From contig OX940864.1 of assembly GCA_954871525.1 (NCBI GenBank), forward strand, positions 31,103,001-31,167,000: a DNA stretch of 64,000 bases. Reading direction: 5' to 3'. Origin of the DNA: Parietaria judaica (taxonomy: Eukaryota > Streptophyta > Magnoliopsida > Rosales > Urticaceae). A model generated the notes under the pieces. The model did not search any database. It was not told the DNA's origin and worked only from the letters and a program-made list of their open reading frames with translations. Of the stretch, positions 13,522-25,335 are shown one piece after another. Position 1 is the stretch's first letter. Each line of letters begins with the position of its first letter. Made by a program: the position numbers and the translations under genes.

Positions 13522-13744
13522 CCCCCTCTATTTAAGCTGCCTCGTTAAACCTTTCCAGGAAAACCCAGTATGGGATAAAACTTTGGTAAAGGAAAAAGAG
13601 TACAGCGCGTCATTACTCCCCTGATGACAACAACATTTAACTTCTCGGAGTCGCCTCATTCCAATCTTGTGAGCCAGTTTCTTTAATTAATGAAGCTTGT
13701 AGCGCCTCAGTGAACAAGTGCCCCATGTAGTCAAATAATAGAAA

Positions 13745-13880
13745 TTGCAATGGTATTAGTGAGGTTATGTTGACGCCAGTCAAATAAAATTATTTCACTA
13801 TAACTTCGCATATATCTTTGTACTCCAGTATCGGGTCTTCATATTTGGCGTCAACTTAACCTCACTAATAGCATTGCAAT
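13745..13880. repeat. Inverted repeat, potential hairpin
   Basis: Arms of about 34 bp (13745-13778 and 13846-13880) are near-perfect reverse complements around ATTAGTGAGGTTA and TAACCTCACTAAT, with a loop of about 67 bp. It lies inside the non-autonomous LTR element and could fold in its RNA. Confidence 0.8.
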
Positions 13881-15801
13881 ATTCAGCTTGCGATATGCTT
13901 TATCTCTGTACTTCATAATCTAATTTATTTTAGAAAATAGTACATGTAAATAAGTAATCAATAACAATTTTAAAATAATAGACTATTATAATTAAATAAT
14001 AAACATATAAAGCATTAAAAATACTAACTCAAAACATTATAGACTACAAAAGTAAATATATTATCTTTTGTCGAAATAATGGTCATTTTGATACTAATAC
14101 ATTTTCAAGAGCTTTTAAACACTTCAAGTGTTTTAGTTAACATTCACTTCGAAGAATGAAATTGCTTTAACCATTTTACCTTTCAATATTGTAACCTTAT
14201 GTTTCAATTCACTTCATATTCACTTCCAAAAATATTCAAGGAATTTTCTTCATGGAATCACCTTTTATGTTCATATTTACGTCATCTTCGTACGTCATCT
14301 TCAAGAAGTCGTATATATCAAGGAATTGTCCACTTCTAGTGGTAATGTAAACTTTTCTCAAACTTGACAAAAATTGATTATATATCATTATCTACCTATA
14401 TTGTATAATACTGATCACATGTCATTTACTTCATGAAATATATAATTCTCTTTATCTTGGCGACTCATTTAATATTTTATTAGCTAGAATATTAAATTCG
14501 CTTCAGGGACCGATGTTAACTTAGTGTTGAAGCGAGATTAATTTTTACTCTTTAACTACTCATAAAACACCGCGTTTCACTTCACGGAATTACTTTAAAA
14601 ATATTCATAAACTTGTAGTATTTACTCAGGAATAATCATGATAAAAGTTATATATTCACTACTTCAAGAAATTTGTACTTACTTCAAGGAACTTTTTCAA
14701 ACCAAAATATTCAACAAAATTGTGGTGTCCACTTCAAAAAATATTCATAAAAAAATTATGTATCCACTTCAGGGGATTTTACCACTAAAATATCATAAAA
14801 TTATAGTATTCACTCAAAAGAATGTTTCTAACCCAAAGTAACATGATGAGGGTATTCACTTCAACGAATATTGTAGAACTAGAATATTGTAATTCACTTC
14901 CGGAATATTATTAATAAAAAATAATTTCTATTCACTCCGGGAATGTTCCTAACCCAAAAAATTAAGATGATTTTCATGATATTCACTTCAAGGATTTTTT
15001 TTTTTCTTCATAAATTATGGTCTCGTTTGAGCTACTCCGGGGGAGCATATAACATTATAACATATATAACATGATCACATACGTAAGAGGTAAGAGGTAG
15101 CCTCATATATCATTGCTTATGACAACATAATAAAATAGAACATAATATACAATTATATAAATCACTTGGTACAATATTTATAATATATATATATATAGTT
15201 TGACTTCCAAATTTCAATACTGGGTATATATTTATTTATAGAAAGCTTATGTGTATATATAGTGGTACATAATAAAAAGTCTGCATATGTATATCGATAA
15301 GATATGTATATATATTTTATACAAAAATAGAATAATATGATGACCTATAGGCTTAAATATATGTAGGGAAAACTATATATATATATATATATACACACAC
15401 ACGTACGTTAGAAATTAATCATTGTAATATCATAATATAGAGTGTACGAGTATTATATAATCAATATATAACAAAATATGTACACACAGAATACCACATA
15501 GCAGTTAAAAGAGGAAGAAACATTTGGTAGGCTATTTCGGTTTGAATTCTAAAAGAATATTATCATGACTCGCCGTCATCTCAATAAGAAGATATAAATT
15601 TAGCTAGGCCTTTTTACATGAATTTTATACATGAATTCATTAAGATTGCCATCATCGCAAGAATACAATACTCAAATTTTGGTAGGCTTTTCTACGTGCA
15701 TTTTCAACGTATATTTATGTTACCATCATCGCCAAAACAAGAATGAAATAAATTATACAAAAACTATTACCTCAATTGATTAGAGACTCGTACTGATAAC
15801 A

Positions 15802-16023
15802 TGTTGTAAATTAAAGAACAAAGACAAGAACATAACAAGAAGAATAGAGAATATGAAAGAGAATAGAGAGAGTATTATTGCTCTTTAATGAACCTTATAT
15901 GTCTCCATTTATAGGGCTTGAGAGAGGTGGAAATAAGAAATACAATGAATGAGAATATTACATCATAATAACATAATTGACTATCTCAATATTGACATCC
16001 ACAAAATCTCTTGATTTATAACA
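15802..16023 (-). repeat. 5' LTR of the 13288-16023 element
   Basis: 222 bp. On the minus strand it ends TTTACAACA and is followed at once by the diverged primer-binding site, which makes this the 5' LTR. Confidence 0.9.
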
Positions 16024-16941
16024 TAAATAATAAATAGTCCTAAATATGTATTAATTGTAAGGTGTTCCATAATAAGATGGTCCTTAAAATACTAGCGTGG
16101 TGATTCTAATGAAGCGATGACATTCCATGTTTACAAAAAAAATGTTTACACATAGATAATGGTTTATAATTGAGAAAAATAAGAATCTTATTTTGCGGTT
16201 AAAAGCTGCCATGAGAATTCTGTGAATACTAGGGTCGACATTCATGCGACGCAGAAAGACGAACGCCCTGACCGAGAAAATATTACAACATGCATGTGTT
16301 TGTTTTATGTTGTAACTTGTATGTATCAGTTCATATATACCTAAATTTAATTAGATTTTTACAAAAAAATGCATAAAAATTCAATATTGATTTTTTTTTT
16401 AATGAATAGATTATTTATATCATTAGTTTTTAAAAGTAATTTTAATTTCTATATTATGAAATACAACAATAAATAAATATAAAAAGTCATATAAAGGGAT
16501 TGATCTTATGTAATTGGTATCATATCATCTTGAAATTAAATAGAAACTGTCTATTATATTTACTCTTCTCACCAATCATTCAATACTATTTTATTTATCA
16601 ACCTGAAATTGGTAGTTCTAGAATGTCATTATGGAGTAGAGAATACATTAATGACTCTAAACAGATTTGATTATGGAGGAATATGAATCCTTCATTTGGT
16701 GAAACATTTTTAAAGCCCTAAAGAAAAATCTTCTTATGGAGCCTACGTTAGTTATTTAGAGTGAATCAAAGAATCATGTTAGTTGTTTGTCCCTAAACTA
16801 GCCAAGGGAGTTTGGCCCTCGCAGATTTGACTGAAGGCTGGGAAACGCGTGCCATGTCCAACCCAGGCACGGGCTGCTCGTGGGTTGCAAAATGGTATGA
16901 CGGGCGGAAAGCTTACCCATGGGCTGCCCATCGACTGGAGA

Positions 16942-16982
<41 letters not shown>

Positions 16983-17221
16983 TAAAGGATTCACATATGG
17001 TTATCTTTTCAACGTTAAAGTTCTAATGTCGTTTCTTTATTTTTGTTTCTATTTTGTGATCCAGGGTTTTTTTTTTTTATATACTTAATCTGGATTAAGA
17101 AAATGGAAAATATAGTGAGATGTATCTTGATAATATTATTTTGTTTAATATAACTCTTTGGGATAATAGTGGAAAGTTTGGATCAATTGGGCAGACATGA
17201 TATTGTCAAAGCAAAGCAAAT
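16024..17221. other. Intervening DNA without gene; TA microsatellite
   Basis: AT-rich, with a GC-richer patch at 16840-16940 and a pure (TA)n run at 16946-16981. The flank at 17217-17221 (CAAAT) does not match the other flank of G1 (GGCAT at 26864-26868). Confidence 0.5.
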
Positions 17222-17935
17222 TGTTAATGCGTAAAAATGGCTTTAACTTATGATCGTATCTAAGGTTCGGGTCCCGAGAGTGACCCGCTGAACACAAGGA
17301 TAATTGGATGCTGAGTCAACGCGGGTTGACTAATGATCGTCAAAGCTGGAGGCGAATCTGTCGTCTTGGATGAGTCTCCGGGCTGTCCTTGGCGATCATC
17401 GGCGAACTTCCCTCGTGGTGGTGAAGTCCGGATTACGGCGAAGCTCCTCGTCGGATTTCACTCGTGGTAGCGAAGTCCGGGCGAGGTCCTTGTCTTAGCG
17501 AAGCTCCTTGTCTGGGCGGAGTCCTTGTCTTGGCGATGCTCCTCGTCTAGGCGAACTTCGGTCTTGGTTAAGCTCCGAGCTGATCTTGATGATTCTTCGT
17601 GATTCTCCTTCCTTAGCGAGCTCCTACGGCGAGGGAGGACCTGCAAAAAAGGGTAGATTGGGCCCGTGCCCCGTCGCTTATGGTTGGGCGAGGCTGCCTA
17701 CGTATCTCAATTTAAAATAATCAGGTCCCACGTAGTTCGGGATTAGTGATAAACGGCGGGTGAATGACGATATGGTTTGACTCGCCGGAAGTGCCGATGT
17801 TGGCGGCGCGGGGGTGGCCCTTGTCCGGATGGCTGGGTATTACCGGCGTGATGCGTTCTTTGTCGACCTCGTTGGTGTTGGCGTGCTCGCTGTGGCGAGG
17901 GCCTTAACCTGATGAGGGATGCTCCTTGTCGACAT
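17222..17935 (-). repeat. Partial 3' LTR of G1
   Basis: Aligns with 25336 to about 26065 of the right LTR from TGTTAATGCGTAAAAATGG onward. It lacks a stretch of about 35 bp near 17892 that the right copy has, and about 800 bp at its far side, where it joins the antisense-ORF region. Confidence 0.8.
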
Positions 17936-18359
17936 TGTCGGGGTAGGTGGCCTCGTCTGGCGATTTTCGTGGAGGAGACCGAACTCGGTCTTCGCAAGTT
18001 TGGCGGCTTCGGCGACGTGCATGGCGAGGACCCGGGCTGCATGGGCCCTTTTGGCATGTCGGGTTCGTATAAGGAGGTGTGGGCGGCGGCATCTGGGCGG
18101 TCGACGGTGACTGGAGCGGCGCGAGACGCGGCGGCCGGTGGAGCCGGCTCGGTGTTTGGCGTGCGCGGGTTCTTCGGCTCAGGCTGCGATGGCGTCGCCC
18201 ATGGGGCGTGTGACGTGGCGGAGTTGGCCGGAAATAGCCCATCGGCGCTGTCCGCGGTGGAGGTCGTCGGCGGGTGTGGAGCTCGTGCGGTTTGCTCGGC
18301 AATCGTCCCGGCGGTTCCTTCGGCGGGCAGCGGCTTGGCGGACACTCCGGCGAGTTTTC

Positions 18360-20976
18360 CGGCGGCGATGATGATGCCCATTGGTGGCGGTAAGGTTCTC
18401 TTCAACTCCGGCGAACTTGCTCCGGTGAAAGGGCCGCCAAAAGTGGTGGCGGAGTATGATTTCGAGGGCTTCGAGACTCCGATCGACGATCCGATTTTGC
18501 GTTGGGTTCGTCGGGACTGGTGCTATCTCATGCCAAGGAAATCATCATTCCTAGGGCAAGCGTTCCAATCTCTGGGCTTGGTAAGGACCTCTCGTTGCTG
18601 ATTCGTCTTTTGTCGTCGGCTCCGGCGGAGAGCATTTTGTCTTCTGAATCTCCTGGATGTGTTGTGAACTCTGCAGGTGGCTTGGCGGATGGAGGCGGAT
18701 CTCCCGGCGAGCATGGCTTCGAGCCTTCGGTCTTTAATGGTGCCTCCGATGTAGAGTTTGATGATGTCGTCGAGGAGCAGGGCGTTGGCGGGGACTTTGT
18801 TAATGAGGCGCCCGTTGCTGAGGAGGGACCTGCAGGCGAGGGACTTGCCATCGTGGGATTTTCCCCTGACAAGGGTCCCCCTGCTGACGAGACGCCCAGA
18901 CAACGTCTTCACCGTGTTCGGCCATCTTCCCCAAGTTGATTGTGCGTAGCCACGTTACTGAGTCTCCGTTGACGTCGTTTCTTGCGCATCATGGGTTGTC
19001 GTATATCGCCGGTGTTCGAGTTCTTGCTGCTGACGAGCTTCCTTGTAATCGTGTTCCTAGTTTTCTCCCGGTACACTTGGAGAGTCTTCCTCTTCGGCCG
19101 CTCGTCCGTGATCTTCTGATGTCGCTGGGTGTGTCGGCCTTCCAGGTTGTGCCGATGTCTTTTCGTGCCTTGACGACGTGCTTCTCAGCTTGGCGGGTTC
19201 TCTCTCGTTGATCTCTGACGGTCGAAGAGTTCCGCACTGCTTTTCGCTTCTACTGTCGCACTTCGGAGACTGAAGAGTACATGGTGTCTTCGTCGTACGT
19301 TCGTCTAGAGCTGCCTCGATGCAGGCTGGATCTTCACTGGAGTCGTCAATGGGTTTGGGCTCTGATGACCTTGCTTAGCTCGTCTCTGCCTGACTTCAGC
19401 TCTCGGGTGTTCCGTCTGCCGTATGAGCATACGTCTTGTTCGGAGGCTTTTGGCAGTCTGATCTCGGGGTTGGTGAAGAAGGGCCGTCTACTTCCTTTTA
19501 CGGAGCCTCGGCGGTGGATCTCGGCAGGCTTCATTGCTGATTCACTCGGAGGCTTTGTTGATGTTGATGAGGCAGACGTGCATGCTCCGGTTCCTCTTCA
19601 AGTGCTTCCTCCGGCTGAGGATGATGCACCTCTGGCTTCTTCGCGGGAAGGCATTCGTCGTTCTTTGAAGGAGGGTGTTCGCCATTCTTCGAAGGAAGGT
19701 GTTCGTCGTTCTTCGAAGGAAGGTGTTCGTTGTTCTTCTCCGGCGAAGGCTTCGTCAAAGGCGAAGGCTCCAACGTCGAAGCGGCGTATTCCTTCGGTGG
19801 TCGTCTGTCCTCCGGCTGCTCCAGCTTTGTCGACTCCTACAGGTATAATTCTCTTTACTTGGTCTTCAGTAGCTGTGCTGTTCTCCATTGCCTTGTTTTG
19901 CTGTTGCGCAGGTTCGCCTGGCTTCAAGAAGTTTGTCCCTCAGATGCGTCCTCGAGCTTCTGCCGTTGCTTCTGGTGCTTGAGCTACTCCGGCATCAAAG
20001 TCATCTGGCAAGGGTCTTGATGATCGTTCCTTCCATCTTCTAAAGCAGCGATTATCGTCGGAGAAGGTGTCTTCGTCTCATCGTTCGCGCTCGCCGTCTC
20101 CTGGCAAGGCTGGGACTCTTCTCGTTGTGTTCGTCAGCGTGGCGCTGGTCTTGGTGGGACGTCATCTCCAGTTGTGGCTTCAGGGGGCGACTCTCGTGGT
20201 GACGTGCCTGCTCCTGTCACCGTTCCTCTATCAGGCGAGATTCCTGAGTCTGAAGGTTCGTCGAGCGTTGGGCGTATGGTGAGTCTTAAGCGCCTTTGCG
20301 TCAGGAGTGTCTCCGATCTTTGTCCTCGGGTAATCGCGTCGGTGGTGGAAGCTCCGGACTCGGCTTTGATTGTTGATGACTCAATTTGTCAGGCAAAGGT
20401 ACGTACTTTTTGGCATTCTTACTTACTTCGTTGTATTGCCTTTCTTCGTGCTCATCGTTTGTCTTCTAGGCCATGTTGTTATCGGCGGAGGTGGCTCGTC
20501 GTTTTGAAGCTTCCAATACCCTGTGTACGTCTTTGAAAGGTGTCTTGAAGAACATTGTCACCGAGCGTGATGCGTTGCAGGGCGAGGTGACCAAGATCTC
20601 CCGGGCTGATGGCTTGCGTGAAGGTCGTCGAGCCATTGAAGATGAGCTTCGTATGGCGAAGGACCAGATCGCGACTTTTAAGGTTTCTTTGGTGAGGCGT
20701 GAATCCCGGATTCAGCGTCTTCAGCGCGATGTCTCCGAGGCTGCTTCCTCCCATGTTAAGCTGAAGGCGGATGCTGACGCGAGTCTTGCTGAGACAGAGG
20801 CGACGTGGCATGCAGCTTCCGACGAGGTGTACTGGTCGGAATTTGCGGATTGCCAGGCGGCTCATCTTGAGGAGAATGGTCATCTTTCTCTTTCCTTCAG
20901 GTTCCTTGACGTCCTTGGTGCTCCAGACTCCGTTCGTGACATGGAGCCTCTCAGCTTGGTGCTTCCCAGAGATTAG
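18360..20976 (+). pseudogene. Antisense ORF (aORF) of Tat element G1
   Basis: This reads on the strand opposite gag-pol, between the pol remnant and the 3' LTR, where Tat-lineage elements keep an extra antisense gene of unknown role. Visible parts: an N-terminal stretch MMMPIGGGKVLF (about 18368), an acidic segment (18660-18935), a conserved-looking core with LESLPLRPLVRDLLMSLGVS and FQVVPMSFRALTTCF (19075-19180), a Ser/Lys repeat EGVRRSSKEGVR (about 19650-19740), and a C-terminal coiled-coil-like segment (20470-20976). Two short introns with GT/AG ends fit: 19843-19911 (69 bp) and 20399-20469 (71 bp); the second joins two open frames in phase (QAK to AMLLSAEVA). Frame changes at about 18590, 18940, 19208 and 19980 suggest it is no longer intact. 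Confidence 0.65.
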
Positions 20977-21325
20977 TTTCTCTTTTCTTTTCCACTATGA
21001 TTTATAGACATTTTCGGGCTTTGCTTTAGCCGTACTCCTTGCCCTGGCATGTTTGTTTGGCGTATTTTGCCTTCCTTTTTTCTTCGTACCTATTGAATGA
21101 CACTTATGCATTTAGTATAATTTGAACTTTGATTTTATTTCATATCTTTGCTTGTCGAATATGCGCGTCGTGTCGTATCGTAGCAGTCTTGTAAGTGCAC
21201 TGTGCTACTATTTGTAGGGTCGTCACCCTTTTTTAACCTGCAAGTAGCATAGGTTGTCTGTAGACGATAATATGCCTTTGCTCGCCGGGTAGCTAATCCG
21301 ACGAGTTCGGGCTGCAAATTATTTC

Positions 21326-21725
21326 CTGGCGAGGGGAGTTCCGGATCGTAATTGCCGGTGCCTGTTATCCTGGCGAAGGAGTTCCGGATCGTAATGCCAG
21401 TACCTGTTTATCCTGGCGAAAAGAGTTCCGGATCGTAATTGCCTGTGCCTGTTATCCTGGCGAAGGAGTTCCGGATCGTAATTGCCGGTGCCTGTTATCC
21501 TGGCGAAGGAGTTCTGGATCGTAATTGCCAGTGCCTGTTATCCTGGCGAAGGAGTTTCGGATCGCAATTGTCGGTGCCTGTTATCCTGGCGAAATGAGTT
21601 CCAGATCGTAATTGCCGGTGCCTGTTATCCTGGCGAAGGAGTTCCGGATCGCAATTGCCAGTGCCTGTTATCCTGGCAAAGCAATTCCGGATTGTAATTG
21701 TCGGTGCCTGTTATCCTGGCGAAGG
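21326..21725. repeat. Tandem array, about nine 43-bp units, in G1
   Basis: Units of about 43 bp share GAGTTCCGGATCGTAATTGC and GTGCCTGTTATCCTGGCGAA with a few substitutions each. The array lies between the RNase H region and the aORF, in the 3' untranslated part of the element, where Tat/Ogre elements are known to carry variable tandem repeats. Confidence 0.9.
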
Positions 21726-21999
21726 TCTTCGGCACGTAGCCGTTTTTTTTAGGGCCGGCATATACCGTAGTACCCCCTAGTTTTGGCGTAATCAGCCTTG
21801 CAGTTTCGGGAATACTTTCAGAGTATTTCGTAAAAAAATCAATTTATCCATAGATAAGGTTGGCCTACGTAGTAGACTTGGCCTTTACGCATTGCACTTT
21901 ATAGAAAAGGATACGGGGCTTTCGCCTTGCCTTTAGTGGTGCGGGTTGGCTGGTAGGACTGGTAGCTCGCCTTGGCGTAGACAGTCGACTATCGCAGTC

Positions 22000-22533
22000 A
22001 TCCACTTGGGCTCGTCTTCGGTGTTGATGGCGAGAATTTCTTCGCAGGCGGTTGGCTCTTCCTCCGTCTCTTCGTCGGGGGGTCTTGCATCATTCGTCTT
22101 CTCTTTTTCCGCTCATTGCTCGAGCTAGCGTGGCTGCTTCACCGTTGGCAGTTCCAGGGATCCAAGTGATCTCGTGCCATGTCAATGGCTGGAGGCGCTC
22201 CATGGCTTCTTGCAATTTAGTTAGCATCTTGTCCTCATGTGTCGGTAGTCCACCGTTCATCTGGCTCGCGATCTTCTGTGAGCTGCAGTGTACCTGCAAA
22301 TTCTTCACGTCGAGCCTTTTGGCGAGGTTTAGGCCGATGAGTAGCGCTCCGCATTTGGCTTCGTCGCTGGAGGCTTTGAACTCGAACTTGATGGCGTACT
22401 TCGAATTTTCTCCTTGAGGGCTTGTGAAGACGATTCCTGCTCCTGCGCTGGTGTCGTCGTTGCTTCTGCTGATGTGCATACTCCATACCGGCCCGTTGGG
22501 CGTGATTCTTCTGCTTGGCGGTGCGTTCTTCAT
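22000..22533 (-). pseudogene. RNase H domain of G1 (Tat type), open but isolated
   Basis: Minus-strand frame with GPVWSMHISRSNDDTSAGAG, YAIKFEFKASSDEAKCGALL and KNLQVHCSSQKIASQMNG, then WHEITWIPGTANGEAATLA. These match the RNase H of Tat-lineage pol in order and spacing. The usual acidic positions are partly altered: the first motif has SRSNDD where W.L.VDGSS is typical, and the third has HCSSQ where a D.Q type is usual, so activity is doubtful. After it comes DEPKWMTAIVDCLRQGELP (about 22035), like the linker before integrase, and then nothing. The reverse transcriptase that should precede it is absent. The frame stays open over 147 codons. Confidence 0.75.
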
Positions 22534-22599
22534 CTCCTTTCTTCCTTCAGCTGCGGGGTGTCGGCACCGTGAGATTGCTCGGCGACTATGTCAGCCTTT

Positions 22600-23370
22600 G
22601 GTTCTCCTTTCTTGGCGACCCCTGGCTAGCGTTCTTCTTCGCTCCTTCGATTGGCGAGGTTGATCTTCCACTTGATAAAGCGTAGGCGGTTGAACATCTT
22701 ATCGACGAGACGCATGTACGTCGCGTAGTCTGGAGAATCTTTTGGTGCGGCTCCGCTCGTCTTCCTGGATTGGTCAAGGGTCTTCTCGTATTGTTGCAGG
22801 AGGGCGAATATTTCGCTCAGTTCGATAACGGCTGTTGGATTTTTTGTGTCCTCTCCTGGTTCTCCTCGTCTGGCGATGCTGAGGTAGTTGACTCCTTTGC
22901 TGATGGAGGCGACTGTGGCTGTGCTCAGGCGTACTCTCTTCTCGTAGCAGGCTCGTGAGTCGGCTTGAATTCCTCGCATGATTCTGACTCCGCTTGGTGT
23001 TGGGAACTTGACGAGTAGGTGATAGGTGGATGTCACAGCCTGGAGTTGGTTGAGCGTGGACCTCCCGATGATGATGTTGTATGACGAAGTCATGTCGACG
23101 ATGAGATAGCTCACCATTCGAGTCACCGCATGTCCGTCTTTGGCCCCAAAGGTCGTCGGTAGCTCGATGGATCTTTCGGTCATCACGCGCTCTCCTGAAA
23201 AACCAAATAGTGGTGTACGAACTGGGTTTGTGATGATTCAACCCTAGCTCATCTTGTCGAAGGCCGTCTTGAAGATTACGTCGGCTCAGCTTCTGTTGTC
23301 GATGAGAATCCTCCTGACCATGCTGTTGGCGATCTGCGCTTCCACGATGATGGCGTCGTTGTGCGGGTGA
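22600..23370 (-). pseudogene. Aspartic protease remnant of G1
   Basis: On the minus strand VRRILIDNRS followed by a stop and ADVIF (about 23270-23310) marks the aspartic protease active site; the expected IDNGS reads IDNRS, so the catalytic D-x-G triad is broken. Downstream, 23186-22626 stays open: MVSYLIVDMTSSYNIIIGRS and TYHLLVKFPTPSGVRIMRG are the conserved second half of Tat protease regions. It then enters a linker (PDYATYMRLVDKMFNRL) that in full elements should lead toward the reverse transcriptase but here runs into RNase H. Confidence 0.75.
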
Positions 23371-23377
23371 TGAATGG

Positions 23378-25241
23378 TCAGGGCTTCGTTGGAGGTTTTG
23401 AGCCCATCAGGTTAACCTGAATTGGCGACCATCCTTTCTCCGTTGCGCGTGCGTATCTCCGTCTGCTTTGGCCCGAGTCTCCAGTTACTGGTCCTCCGAT
23501 GATTGTTGATACGACGTTCAAAGGGGTTGCCGCTATGACTTTCCCTCGGTCTGCGCCTTGAGTCGTCGGTTGTGCCATTATCAGAGTGGGGTCCGCATGC
23601 CCCCCGTCATTCGCCGTGAGCCTCTTGACGAACTCTTTAGCTGTCCTTCCTTGATCAGTTCTTCAATTTGATCCTTCAGCTGGTAGCACTGCGACGTCAT
23701 GTGACCCTAGTCACGATGGAATTGGCAGTATCGGCTCCTATCCTTTGCAGGCTTATTAAGCGGAGGAGGTTTTTTGAACTTGTCGTCGTGCATGGCGTAG
23801 ATCTCGTCTGGAGTCGTCGTCAGCGGTGTGTAGTCTCTCCTGTCAGGGCGGAATGGTTTCCTCATCGCCTGACCTCCTTGCGGTTTCGCCGTTCGGCTCC
23901 AGTTGACGTTCGTGCGGCTTTTCTTCATCTTTGGTTCGTCGGGGGAGCGGTCGTTGCCTCGTTGACGGCTCCCTGGCTTCGTTGACTTTTTGCTGGCGAG
24001 GTATTCTTCCACGGAGATGTGTTGGGCCGCTCTCGTCATGAGCTCTGTCATGGTCGACGGTCTTTCCTTCACGAGGGAGATCAAGAATTCCCCGGTCTGC
24101 AGTCCGTCGATGAGGGCGATAACGGCATCGTTGTCGGTGTAGTCGTTTACCTTGTTGGATTCTTCGACGAAGCGGTTGATGAACTTCTGTAGAGATTCGT
24201 CGGTCTTCTGCTTGATTGAACATAGGTAGGATTTCTCCTTTGTTTGAGTCACTGCGCCGATGAAGCGAGCGAGGAAAAGGTCCTTGGTTGAAAAACTAGT
24301 TGCTCGCCTTGGGTAGCCGTTGGTACCATTCGAATGCCGTTCCCGTAAGGGTTAGGCAGAATGCCTGGCATATCGTCGAGGCTGAGCATTTCTTCATCTG
24401 CATGATCGTCTGGTACTGGACGAGGTGGTAGACTGGATCTCCTTTCCCGTCAGAGATGAGGTTGCTTGCGAAGCGTAGGTTGCCTACGGCTTCTTTGTCG
24501 AGCAGGTGTGGTGCTAGTGCGGACAGAGTCCCGTCGAGAAGGTTGAATACGTCGTCGCGCTGCGGTTGGCGAGGCTCCCTTGCAGAAGGTTGAGCATCCT
24601 TTGGAGAAGGTTGAATACGTCGTCGTGCTGCGGTTAGCGAGGCTCCTGGTGACCTAGACGGTGGTCGCGCGAGGCCCGACGGCCGCGTTGCCGGTCTTCT
24701 CTGTAGTCTTTGAGGTAGATAACTTTAGCTCGTCTTCCTTCTTCGCGTCTTGGTGAGAGTTGGCGACCTCCCGGGCGGTCTTGGTACGCCCCAGCAAGGT
24801 TGCGGTCTTCGTCACGACGGTTCCCTTGGTGACCCTCTAGGCGAGCATGGTGAGGGTCGGGGATGTTCCATCGGTGCTCCATATCGTTAAAGTCTTCGGC
24901 CTGGCGAACCTCCTGACGACCCCCCGAGCGAGCCTGGTGAGGTCCGGGAAGTTCTGGCGGTCTTCAACGTCGTCGGGATCTTCGGCCTGGAAAACCTCCT
25001 GACGACCCCCCGGGCGAGCCCGGCGAGGGTCGGGGTGGTCCTGGCGACCTTCGTTGCCGTTGCTATCTCCCGTGTTTTCTGTGTCGTGATCGTCGACTGA
25101 CATCTGCGAAGCGTTAATGACACCGTCTTCATTCCCGATCTGAGCTAGTGAAACTTGGCAAGGCGGACTCAGCGTGTTGAACGCGATGCTGGTCGTCGGT
25201 TGCGGTGTCGCGTGTTGCGATGCACTGGCGCGGCTCGTCAT
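23378..25241 (-). pseudogene. gag of G1, broken
   Basis: Capsid-forming polyprotein of a gypsy element. It starts MTSRASASQH (25241). An Arg/Asp-rich N-terminal part holds about two copies of the 29-residue repeat that is expanded in G2 (EDPDDVEDRQNFPD). After frame changes near 24880 and 24630 the gag core follows, with FASNLISDGKGDPVYHLVQY and AFCLTLTGTAFEWYQRLPKA (about 24480-24320). A long open stretch is 24252-23707 (TDESLQKFINRFVEESNKVN, RPSTMTELMTRAAQHISVEE). It ends with YCQFHRD, the start of the CxxH knuckle of Tat gag. A frame change around 23700 separates the last part (23578-23378). Confidence 0.8.
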
Positions 25242-25316
25242 GTCAAATGGCGATCGTCGTGCTCCGAGTTCTTCTGATGAATGCTGGAAGGGTCTCGAGG
25301 CTTGTTCTCGGCTACC

Positions 25317-25335
25317 CCTTCTTCTAGCACCAAAC
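25317..25335 (-). other. Putative primer-binding site of G1
   Basis: Immediately inside the 5' LTR the minus strand reads TTTGGTGCTAGAAGAAGG. Its position is right for a primer-binding site. I cannot assign the tRNA with confidence. Confidence 0.55.

Larger units (their letters stand above)
13288..16023 (-). mobile_element. Non-autonomous LTR retrotransposon (LARD-like), minus orientation
   Basis: Two similar LTRs (13288-13521 and 15802-16023) begin TGTT and end TAACA on the plus strand and are flanked by a perfect 5-bp duplication TAAAT (13283-13287 and 16024-16028). On the minus strand the sequence after the right LTR reads TGTTATCAGTACGAG, a diverged tRNA-Met primer site. Next to the left LTR is a polypurine tract (AGAGGGGG). 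The 2.3-kb interior has no gag or pol and many copies of a motif like CACTTCAAGGAAT, so it must depend on enzymes from other elements. Confidence 0.9.

Noticed and set aside
17743..18405. 220-codon minus-strand Pro/Ala-rich frame
   Set aside because: It overlaps the start of the antisense ORF and the partial LTR in GC-rich sequence; no domain, and a typical shadow frame.
21326..21725. Regular repeats resembling a CRISPR array
   Set aside because: The 43-bp units are contiguous with no unique spacers, lie inside a plant retrotransposon, and have no cas genes nearby.
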